Below, one piece after another: positions 56,436 through 64,000 of a DNA stretch of 64,000 nt. Source of the stretch: Lachnospiraceae bacterium (GTDB lineage Bacteria; Bacillota; Clostridia; Lachnospirales; Lachnospiraceae); assembly GCA_910575105.1 (NCBI GenBank), contig CAJTDK010000008.1, forward strand, positions 124,001 through 188,000. The letters run 5' to 3'. The notes beneath the pieces were generated by a model, which ran no database searches, was not told the DNA's origin, and was given only the letters and a program-made list of their open reading frames with translations. Position 1 is the first letter of the stretch; each line of letters starts with the position of its first letter. Position numbers and translations under genes: made by a program.

Positions 56436-59400
56436 ATGATTTCATCCTTTATGTTTTCTTTCAAATAGCCTTGTTCTTTCAAACAGTCATAAGTACTCTC
56501 CGGAACGAGTTCTTTTATTCTTTCCGTCTTCCCCTGTTCCAGCAGTTTCCTGACCTCCGTCGCTGTCACAACCCGTCCTTTGTGTTCGAACCTCTCTATT
56601 TCCCTGAATTCAATCCCATAATTTGGCAGGATATCCCGAAGCATATCATTATACTGGTCTGTCACTTTATCCCACGGCTCCGTTCCCGCAAACCGAACGG
56701 ATATATTAAGCCTTGGTGCTATCTGTTCAGCAAAAATTTTCACATCCATAACCGGATTGATTTCAGCCTCCTGCGCCTGCTCTTTAATAAAGTATTCCGG
56801 AAAAGTCAGCGCTGAGATCATAAACCTTCCTCCAGAAAGCACCCGTACATTTTTCAAATCCTTTGTCCCCTCTTTCACCATCCTAAAACGCTCCTGAAAC
56901 GGAAAATATGACCTGTCTTCCTCGACCACGAACACAAGCAGCAGTTCAACTTCTTTCGCGCTCGTCTCAATTAAATACCGATGGCCTTTGGTAAAAGGGT
57001 TACAGTTCATAACAATCGCACCTGTCTTTCTGTCAAGAGGCATATTGGAATCAAAACCGCCTTTTATGTATATTTCTTTTTCTACAGCGGATAAATATTG
57101 CTCCAGTCCATCTATGTATGAACCATCTTGTTCCGTTTCTTCCACGTTTTTTACCTGTTCTGCATAGGAAAGGAACATATGCAGATCCTGTTTTGCTATA
57201 TGATCTGTCTTTGGCTTCGCCGGTCGTTTTATATACTTATAAATATACTCTGCCATAAACTGATATCCCTCAGCAGTCATATGTCCGGGACGGTCATAAA
57301 AAACCGTTTTCCTTTTCATAAATTGATGAAATGAATAAGTGCTGTCACATATATGCACATGCAGATTCCGAATCTGATTCATACACGGCAAATAGTCCAT
57401 ATACAGTATGACCTGATCATCTGGCTCTATGATCCCTTCTGCAATATCTGCAGACAGATTATGCAGGATCTTTTCATTATCCGCTCCCCATAACCCATGA
57501 TTTACAACCCGTATTTTCTGCCCTTCCTGATTAAACAATCGCTGAAGAACGGAAGGCATCGTATCCATATCCTCCACCGCATATCCAAAAACCCCGCACC
57601 TGCCATACACATGAATCAAACGCCTGTATTCTTTAGGCTGTCCGCATGTCTTTCGACATCCGCCTGTTACATTGATATATTCCGAGATATAATCTGCATG
57701 TCTATACCTTCCGTTTACTTCGATGATCTGTGGAATCTTACGCAATTTACGAACATATTCAGGTGAAAATTTTTCTTTGAAAACAGCTCGGAAAAAACTC
57801 TCATTTTTTTCTATATCTTCACTTAATTTCGGAAATGAAAACCCTCTTTCTATACGCTCGTTTTCCGCATCCGTATAATGATAATCCAGCAGCCAATCCG
57901 GTCTTTTCACAAAATACACTTCTATTCCCCGGCAATATAATTGTAAAAACGGTTCTATACTTCCAAGCATCCTTTTCAGACAAGATATTGAACACTCTCC
58001 TTCCCGCCTTACTTCAAACAGCAGAAATCCTTCCTGGCTCATCACCGGAATGCGCCTGATCCTGGTATATTTCTTAAATATTTCCTCTATCTCCTCTGCA
58101 CAATGTTCTGAAAACAGTACTTTCTGATAACTGTCATTAATCCAGAATTCCTTCTCCATGCAATTTTGCATAAAGGCTCCGCAAGTGATGATTCCCCGCA
58201 ATTTGCCATCCTTATCCGGCACATAGATTGTCTCCCGTTCATCTTCCCAGAATATGGATAAAATGTCCTGCAGGGTAGGATTCGATATTTTATGGAGTTC
58301 CGATTCCTCAACTACTTCTCCAAAACCGGCACAAAGTCTGGCTGCAAACTGAAAATCTGTATTCTGGATCATTTTCATAAATACCGGCTGTGATCTGTGC
58401 AAAAAAGGGCTGCTACTCATATGCCGACAGCTTTCGAGCACATTATTTTTATCTGCTTTCTCCAAGTAAACGGTTTCTTTTATTTCCCCTAAAAGCTGTC
58501 TTCCCTTGCTGTTATTTACCGCTATGAGAGAAATTCCTTTATCATGACCAACATCTGCCAGACGGCCTTTATACTGCCAGAAATCCGCAAGCGTAATGTC
58601 CGCTGTTCTTGGAGTACGCGCATATATACAGTCACCACAAACTGTTCGCATATTTATTCCTTTTAAATATAAAGAATGAAGAAGATGGGTATTACTGTCT
58701 TTGATTGCTTCTGTGCCATCCTCAAAATATTCGCAGATTGAATTCTTTTTCCATCCCCGGCTTTTATCTCTGAAATTTATCCCACAGACTGCTGTTCCAC
58801 ACTCTCTGCCTCTCTCTGTCAAATATTTTTCATAAGCAAGAAAAGATGGAATTCCATGACACACAACTTCACAGGTATATAGATTTTCATAATCTTTCTG
58901 AAGATAACTGCATAGACCTGCGATCTGGCAGCCTACTCCGGAAAATAAAACTTTCTCTCCACTTTTCAGATCCTGCTCTATTTCTTTATAACAAGTTGAT
59001 AGATTACTTTCCAAATATTTTGAGCGTCTGAACCGTTTTGCTCCTTTCAATGTAGTTTCTCTCTGATGCACCACCTCATAAACAGACATCTGTACTGCTC
59101 CGTAAATTATACCGGACTGATTCAAAACAGCTTTGCATAGCTCATAAAAAACTCCGCCGGAAGATGAATTGCTTACATTATCCATATCTTTTGAAATTGC
59201 CGCAAAGAATGCCGGCTCACTGTTTATTTTAACTTGTTTTTTTGATTTTAAATGGCATATCCTTTCACACAAGCCACATTCGGTGCATTTTCCTTTATCT
59301 ACATATGGCTCCCAAAAGCCTTCTTGATTTCTCAGCATACTTACCGCCTGTCTGGGACAAATATTCATACAGGCAGTACATCCGGTGCACTCACTTTTTC

Positions 59401-59440
59401 TGCCATTCAGTTTTCCGAATTGCGTCTTTGTATGTATCAA
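56432..59440 (-). CDS. Ferredoxin-FrhB-CBS-like-SGNH-like-CitC fusion protein (1002 aa)
   Basis: 1002 residues. Two 4Fe-4S clusters: Cys18/21/24/28 and Cys52/55/58/62. An F420-hydrogenase beta-subunit-type region spans about 75-380 (SNSSSGGVFYELCKAV, GVGCQIAGLCSYL, VCHGIPS, CGDCIYARTPRTADITLADFW). A CBS-like stretch lies at about 380-440, and an SGNH-like domain at about 600-760 (IHVYGRCGVFGY, DRPGHMTAEGYQFMAEYIY). The C-terminal nucleotidyltransferase at about 800-990 is of citrate-lyase-ligase (CitC) type (AIVMNCNPFTKGHRYLIE, AGTEPWDKVTDQYN). The start is probably TTG 59440 after GAGG. Polysaccharide loci carry FrhB-type proteins, but this combination is unusual; function unknown. Confidence 0.82.
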   Translation of the reverse strand: MIHTKTQFGKLNGRKSECTGCTACMNICPRQAVSMLRNQEGFWEPYVDKGKCTECGLCERICHLKSKKQVKINSEPAFFAAISKDMDNVSNSSSGGVFYELCKAVLNQSGIIYGAVQMSVYEVVHQRETTLKGAKRFRRSKYLESNLSTCYKEIEQDLKSGEKVLFSGVGCQIAGLCSYLQKDYENLYTCEVVCHGIPSFLAYEKYLTERGRECGTAVCGINFRDKSRGWKKNSICEYFEDGTEAIKDSNTHLLHSLYLKGINMRTVCGDCIYARTPRTADITLADFWQYKGRLADVGHDKGISLIAVNNSKGRQLLGEIKETVYLEKADKNNVLESCRHMSSSPFLHRSQPVFMKMIQNTDFQFAARLCAGFGEVVEESELHKISNPTLQDILSIFWEDERETIYVPDKDGKLRGIITCGAFMQNCMEKEFWINDSYQKVLFSEHCAEEIEEIFKKYTRIRRIPVMSQEGFLLFEVRREGECSISCLKRMLGSIEPFLQLYCRGIEVYFVKRPDWLLDYHYTDAENERIERGFSFPKLSEDIEKNESFFRAVFKEKFSPEYVRKLRKIPQIIEVNGRYRHADYISEYINVTGGCRKTCGQPKEYRRLIHVYGRCGVFGYAVEDMDTMPSVLQRLFNQEGQKIRVVNHGLWGADNEKILHNLSADIAEGIIEPDDQVILYMDYLPCMNQIRNLHVHICDSTYSFHQFMKRKTVFYDRPGHMTAEGYQFMAEYIYKYIKRPAKPKTDHIAKQDLHMFLSYAEQVKNVEETEQDGSYIDGLEQYLSAVEKEIYIKGGFDSNMPLDRKTGAIVMNCNPFTKGHRYLIETSAKEVELLLVFVVEEDRSYFPFQERFRMVKEGTKDLKNVRVLSGGRFMISALTFPEYFIKEQAQEAEINPVMDVKIFAEQIAPRLNISVRFAGTEPWDKVTDQYNDMLRDILPNYGIEFREIERFEHKGRVVTATEVRKLLEQGKTERIKELVPESTYDCLKEQGYLKENIKDEII

Positions 59441-59477
59441 ACATGATTCCTCATTTCTAAAATTAATTGGACATTTT

Positions 59478-61979
59478 TTATTTCATTATGTCAAAACAAT
59501 TTTCTTTCTGTATAACCGACAACTTCCTCCAGATTTTCCTTTTTTCCTGGGGCCATGCTTCCTCCATATGCCGTACAGCATCGATCATTTTCTTCTTATC
59601 TATTCCACTGCGGACATCAAAAACATATTTTTCCTGTCCAAATATACACAGCAGCTCTTTATACTTTCCTGCCCATCCGATAACTATACATGGAATTCCT
59701 TTTTTATAAGCATGTACAACCGCATGGTATCTTGACGCAATCATATATTGGAATTCTTCTGCCAAAATACCAAATTCCAGACAATCCAGACGCTTTTTAT
59801 ACCAGAAAACACGCCCATTCTCAGAAAACATTTCATACAGATCACAACATGCCTGTTCATCATCTGAATGGGAAACTATATAAATATTTTTTTTATACTT
59901 TAACAGCTCTGTAATTATGTCCTGATACAGATTCAACAATTCAAAGCGATTCCCCGATTCATAATTTCTCATATTAGGAACGATGGCAATATTCTCAGAT
60001 GTATTCAATTGATACAAATCTGTTTTTACATTTTCTGTGTAAATATTTTCTATAATAATTTTCTTGTTCTGTAGCACCATGTCTTTTGAGAGTCTGCAGT
60101 TTTTTTAATGGTATTTCTGCGTCAACAAGTCATATCCTTCTTTTTCGCGTGCAAATATCACAGAGGCATGTGCGAGTCCTCCCTTAATTCTTCTTTCCCA
60201 ATCTTTGGTAAAATCTAATGGGCCAAAAGACTGTGGCATGTAATATATTGGAATATGATTATTCTTTGCGAGCAAAAGTATATGAATAAAATGACTGCAA
60301 TTCCATTTTGACGCAAGGGCATATCCACTGATATCAATAATTGCTTCCAACTGCGGCAGAAGATCATATAATTGACTGTAAATACCGTCTTTCTCGCGAA
60401 GAATATGAAATTTGTATTTCTCCAAAACAGCATCCGGGTAATTACCAGAAAAATCTACCGGCAAAAAATAAATATCGCAATCCGGTTTTATACGCCTGAG
60501 CTCACTTACCGCCACAAAAAGCATTGACTGTGCTCCTTTATTGGCAAACTGGGCCCCCGTAATCAGGTAGATATCACCTATGCCATACTTCTCATGGTTC
60601 CATATCGTATGCGTATACCCATGTTTTATTTTGCAGTCATATTCCCAATCAACCAGCAAACTCAAAGGGAGTATCTGTTTTCTGCATATCCCATATTCTT
60701 TTAATTCGGCCATGACATCCGGCACGAAGCATCCGGGAATAACCAGTACGGGCAAATTAGAATCTATGATTTGTTTCCTTTTTTTCATCCGTTCGGAGTT
60801 TTGAATTTCACTTTTTTCATAATTTTCTGGATGTATAACTGCATAAATCACTTTTGAATTTTCAAACTTTTCTGCAAATATTTTCCCAATCGTACCATAG
60901 GTGTATAGGATTACTTTTTTTATTCCCCAATTTGTTAATACTTTATCTATAGAAATTCCTTTGGCATCTAATAAGGCGCAACGTTCTAACAATCTGTAAT
61001 TTTTTTCCATTCCAAAAACAGATTCCATCTGTGATAAGACGAGATCTGATGCAAAAGAGAAACCATATCTTTCATAATATTTCCAATAATATTGATATAA
61101 GTTATGTCCCCTGGATTTTAGTTGAACATCACTCCTATACCTATCATACCGTTTTTCTGTCTTCAGTCTGGTTCTGGAAGACAGCAGTAGCTCCTTTCCT
61201 TTATCTGTAAAAATGGTTACCTGTGTCAGGCCCATTTCCTGAATACTGTCACCATGGTCAGCATCATAATACCTTTCCAAAAATATGTCCGCTTTACTAT
61301 ATTCCGGTTTTCTGCGACACCGATAACATTCTTCGTTATAAATCAACCCCGCATTCCTAAGCCTTAATAATTTATCCTGCTTTTCGTCCCTAAAATATGC
61401 TGTTCCATGGCTGAATTTTATAAGTAATTTTTTCTGGCTTATTCCAAATTCTCCTCTATATGGACAACAGATCTCTGTTATAATGCTCCCATTAATCTGT
61501 GTTTCATCTATATAGTCTTTCCATACCTTTGCCTGTATCACGCCCGAACATTTGACCGCAATAGTATAAAATTTTTCATACTCTTTATTTAAAAAATAGT
61601 TTACAGATTCTAATTGACACAACGTTCCCGCAAAAGCAACTGGTAAACCTATCTCCAATTTTTGTCTGATTTTTTCCTTGATTTCTCTGCTTATCGTGCT
61701 TTCTGCATATTTTACTCCGACAATTCTTTTTAACTCTTCTATGTTTTCCGCTTCTATATGTCCAACACTGAAATCCTGCATATATGCTGCGCCGACTACA
61801 ATGCCTCCCTCTTCTATCACACTCCTAGCCAGTTCAAAAAAGACGCCTCCTGCATATCCTTTTCTTCTAATCCCATGTAAAATGAAAATTTCTCGATAAT
61901 TTCCGCCTTCTTTTTCCGCTAATCCTTTCTGTTCAATTCTTTTCTGCTGCATTGTTATATTCACTGTAAATCTCCACAT
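59478..61979 (-). pseudogene. FrhB-like/polysaccharide pyruvyltransferase gene broken by one stop codon
   Basis: One frame runs from 61979 to 59478 with a single TAA at 60105-60107. The first part has an FrhB-type region (GYAGGVFFELARSVIEEGG, FAGTLCQLESVNYFL, CYRCRRKP) lacking the usual N-terminal ferredoxin. A middle Rossmann-like copy follows (VILYTYGTIGKIFAEKF). The second part is a polysaccharide pyruvyltransferase (PF04230; LITGAQFANKGAQSML, YYMPQSFGPLDF). The second half continues NCRLSKDMVLQNK and YMIASRYHAVVHAYKKGIPCIVIG. The stop replaces one residue (TTA or TTG Leu to TAA is plausible). Its 5' end overlaps the next gene by 47 bases, so the N-terminus may also be trimmed. Confidence 0.75.
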
Positions 61980-63324
61980 TCTGTATCATCACCGGCATCC
62001 CTATACTCCTGCACAAATTCACTACCGAACTCGGATCCCCATAATACCCGTTACTCACCGCGATCGCCCTGTCCAGATCCGCCGAATCATCATAAATCCC
62101 CCATCCTTCTTTCCGATATTCCCTCACTACACTTTGATACTCTGTCCACAACTGCGGCCTCATACTCTTTATCGTCGCCGGGATCAGCGGGTGCGGACGC
62201 CATAGCAGCGTCACATCCTCACTATTCTCTCTAAATGTCCGAAACACCCGTCGCATCTTATCTATCATTTTCTCCCCATGCTGTAACAGAGCCCCCACAC
62301 TCGTATTATAAAAAATGATCTTCTTCCGGCTCCCATCCGCTTTCTCTATAATCTTTAACCATTCCTCCGGTATCTCCACATCTTCCTTACGTGTGTCCAG
62401 CACCTTATCCACCTTCGGCGACCCAAGCCCCAGGATCTTTCTTTCCCAATACTTTCTCTGCTCCGCCGTATTTCCTGACTTTTCTGACAGCACATTGATA
62501 TACGCCCTTCGCATATCCTCCGACTGTACGATGACCTTATCTGCATTGATCACTCCCGGCGTAACGCAGAAATGCTCGATCCCCTTTACCTCACACGGAT
62601 TATCCGGATTAATGTCATTCAATATAAAATAAGGTACATATATCAAATTCTCAGTATGTTGTTTTAGATTCTTGGAATAAAAGAACGGATGAACGCTTGT
62701 CACATAATTGCACTCATCGTATGGGTTATGGATAAATATCATATCCGGCCTTCTCTTTTCAAAATCATAATCTTCGTACTTCACAACCGGCACATAATCA
62801 GGGTACAGCTCCCGCTCATCATGCAGTTTCCCGAAGCTCCCGTCAGGATTTCTATCATAATAAGGAATCGGGATCACATAAGCGTCACAGTCCGGATCCT
62901 GGTCTGCCGCCTGCCAGATACTTTCCAGGCTGTCCCACATAGAAGCCTTATAGGGGAGAAATACTGCCTCCAGGGATGTTTTTATATCATTTTTCACGCT
63001 GAGCACAATCCGGTTCAGCGCTTTTCTCAGCGTCTTGTATATTTTATTTGCACTGGTGTTCTGACCATTGGATATCTGTTCATAGATCTGATATGCCAAA
63101 TCACCATACTCCTCCAGCATCAGAACCGTTACGCAACTTTCACCTTCCGCCTTTTCAATCATATTTCCAAGGGCAACCGCCCCATTCTGGCAGTCTCCCA
63201 GCAGAGTCTGCGCAGTCACGGTATCCCGCCTTTCAAGTGCCTTGCGGATCTCACTGTGTGCGGTTTCCATAAGCCCTGTAAACTCCTCCGCCTGTTTTTT
63301 CTGTTCTGCCCTCATTTCTGCCAT
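61933..63324 (-). CDS. GT-B-like polysaccharide enzyme, possibly CDP-glycerol glycerophosphotransferase-like
   Basis: 463 residues. Residues 1-95 are helical (EEFTGLMETAHSEIRKALERRDTVTAQTLL). The rest resembles a GT-B-type enzyme: FLPYKASMWDSLESIW, IPIPYYDRN, DMIFIHNPYDECNYVTSVHP, IFYNTSVGALLQHGEKMIDKM and TLLWRPHPLIPATIKSMRP. WRPHP recalls the HPxx block of teichoic-acid-type CDP-glycerol glycerophosphotransferases. Whether it transfers sugars or polyol phosphates is unclear, but a CDP-pentitol module in the same locus makes the latter attractive. AAGG is near the start; an ATG 9 bases downstream (63315) is possible. Confidence 0.68.
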   Translation of the reverse strand: MAEMRAEQKKQAEEFTGLMETAHSEIRKALERRDTVTAQTLLGDCQNGAVALGNMIEKAEGESCVTVLMLEEYGDLAYQIYEQISNGQNTSANKIYKTLRKALNRIVLSVKNDIKTSLEAVFLPYKASMWDSLESIWQAADQDPDCDAYVIPIPYYDRNPDGSFGKLHDERELYPDYVPVVKYEDYDFEKRRPDMIFIHNPYDECNYVTSVHPFFYSKNLKQHTENLIYVPYFILNDINPDNPCEVKGIEHFCVTPGVINADKVIVQSEDMRRAYINVLSEKSGNTAEQRKYWERKILGLGSPKVDKVLDTRKEDVEIPEEWLKIIEKADGSRKKIIFYNTSVGALLQHGEKMIDKMRRVFRTFRENSEDVTLLWRPHPLIPATIKSMRPQLWTEYQSVVREYRKEGWGIYDDSADLDRAIAVSNGYYGDPSSVVNLCRSIGMPVMIQNVEIYSEYNNAAEKN

Positions 63325-63652
63325 CCTTTTTGAAAATAATTTTTCATCTGATTTTTAAATAAGGTATATTGGTCATTTACTCCGCTCCCGCCAAGCCTTT
63401 CCGTATGTACATACAGACATACCTTTTAAACTTACATTACAGAGAGAAATAGAATGATGCAGTTTTACCCTGCTTCGCTCCCGGGTACGTCACACTTACA
63501 TGTGTTCCCCAGGTCCTGGCATACCCAATACGCAGAATTTCTGCCTTCTAATGCCGTCTGTTCTTTTTATATCAGGAACATATTCTCCAGTCCGCATACC
63601 GGTCAAATCCCGGCTCATCACCGTTATTTATCTGAATCAATGTTCTTATGAC
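63325..63652. other. Intergenic tail of the TnpB element
   Basis: No gene is convincing here. In IS605-family elements the region 3' of tnpB carries the right end and the guide (omega) RNA, which would be read leftwards on the minus strand from about 63650. The end of the element is not clearly marked; no direct repeat is visible. Confidence 0.35.
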
Positions 63653-64000
63653 CTAATTCACTGTCTTTCCTTCTGCCCCGCGCTTTAACACATTCCTCGC
63701 CGTATTCGTCTTTTCCTCTATGTAGATACCGCAATCAGGGCAGATAAAATATCTATCTTTCTTTTTTCCTATAGAGCCGCAGCCGCTACACGTATTGCTG
63801 ATGTCCTTTCCCAGAACCTGCACAAGCTCTATGGACTGCTCCTTACATTTTTGTTCCAGACGCCTGCGGATATAGCCCCGCTGCCACAGCGTGATTCTAT
63901 TATTGATTTTTTTACTCACTCCGCCCTGCTGGGGACGGGGAAGCTTTACGACATATATCCTCTGCGGCTTTTCTGTTCGGATAAAGCGGTTCAACTCATG
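63653..64000 (-). CDS. tnpB: TnpB (IS200/IS605 OrfB) C-terminal part, cut by the window edge
   Basis: About 115 residues visible, frame open to the edge. The zinc ribbon is LGKDISNTCSGCGSIGKKKDRYFICPDCG (two CxxC pairs), and the last RuvC motif NTARNVLKRG follows. TnpB proteins are RNA-guided nucleases of IS605-like elements. The N-terminal part and any TnpA lie beyond the window, so intactness cannot be judged. Confidence 0.88.
   Translation of the reverse strand, partial: HELNRFIRTEKPQRIYVVKLPRPQQGGVSKKINNRITLWQRGYIRRRLEQKCKEQSIELVQVLGKDISNTCSGCGSIGKKKDRYFICPDCGIYIEEKTNTARNVLKRGAEGKTVN

Noticed and set aside
60105-60112. Poly-A slippage as the cause of the broken pyruvyltransferase gene
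   Set aside because: Both halves are in the same frame, so a single nonsense change explains it without insertion or deletion.

Overview
The window looks like part of a Lachnospiraceae/Clostridia (gut Firmicutes) chromosome. The evidence is gene content, strong AGGAGG ribosome sites, an AT-rich background and a Tn1549-like conjugative element. Almost all chromosomal genes lie on the minus strand and form one long surface-polysaccharide (capsule or teichoic-acid-like) locus read right to left. It enters at the right edge and leaves at the left edge. No rRNA, complete tRNA or CRISPR array was seen.

Layout: (1) 1-3.6 kb: Gfo/Idh/MocA oxidoreductase (partial), WbuB-type glycosyltransferase, short phosphoglycosyl transferase and DegT aminotransferase. 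(2) 3.7-12.6 kb: a recombination island. It holds a helicase with five helicase-associated repeats and a tyrosine integrase enclosed by inverted 25-bp sites together with an outward-facing consensus promoter (candidate DNA switch). It also holds a five-gene operon with a large serine recombinase and a catalytically dead paralogue, and a divergent XRE regulator. (3) 12.6-32.7 kb: polysaccharide genes: a probable CDP-pentitol trio (epimerase, reductase, cytidylyltransferase), then glycosyltransferases, RgpF-like, WbsX-like, sulfotransferase-like, NKWYS-like, radical-SAM and methyltransferase genes. A recurring small Rossmann-like domain is fused to most of them. (4) 32,712-56,255: a GC-rich integrative conjugative element of about 23.5 kb, inserted into a beta-propeller-like gene whose two halves rejoin in frame across a shared CATA. 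It encodes ParB-like, ArdA, PcfB, VirD4, Maff2, VirB6/TrbL-like, two DNA methyltransferases, PrgI, VirB4, an NlpC/P60 hydrolase, MobC, relaxase, a BlaI/BlaR1-like cargo pair and a large serine integrase. (5) 56.2-64 kb: polysaccharide locus again: a 1002-residue ferredoxin/FrhB/CBS-like/SGNH-like/CitC fusion, an FrhB-pyruvyltransferase gene broken by one stop codon, a GT-B-like enzyme and a TnpB fragment.

The strongest candidates for something undescribed are three. First, a GGGACA-N3-TGTCCC palindrome repeated 14 times through the element, mostly just after stop codons or at gene ends, and absent from its cargo and from the host flanks. Second, the integrase-containing invertible segment, whose promoter now points away from the capsule-side genes. 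Third, the shared Rossmann-like domain (13 copies in 12 proteins), combined with poly-G tracts that suggest phase variation. All calls come from reading the sequence; no database search was run.
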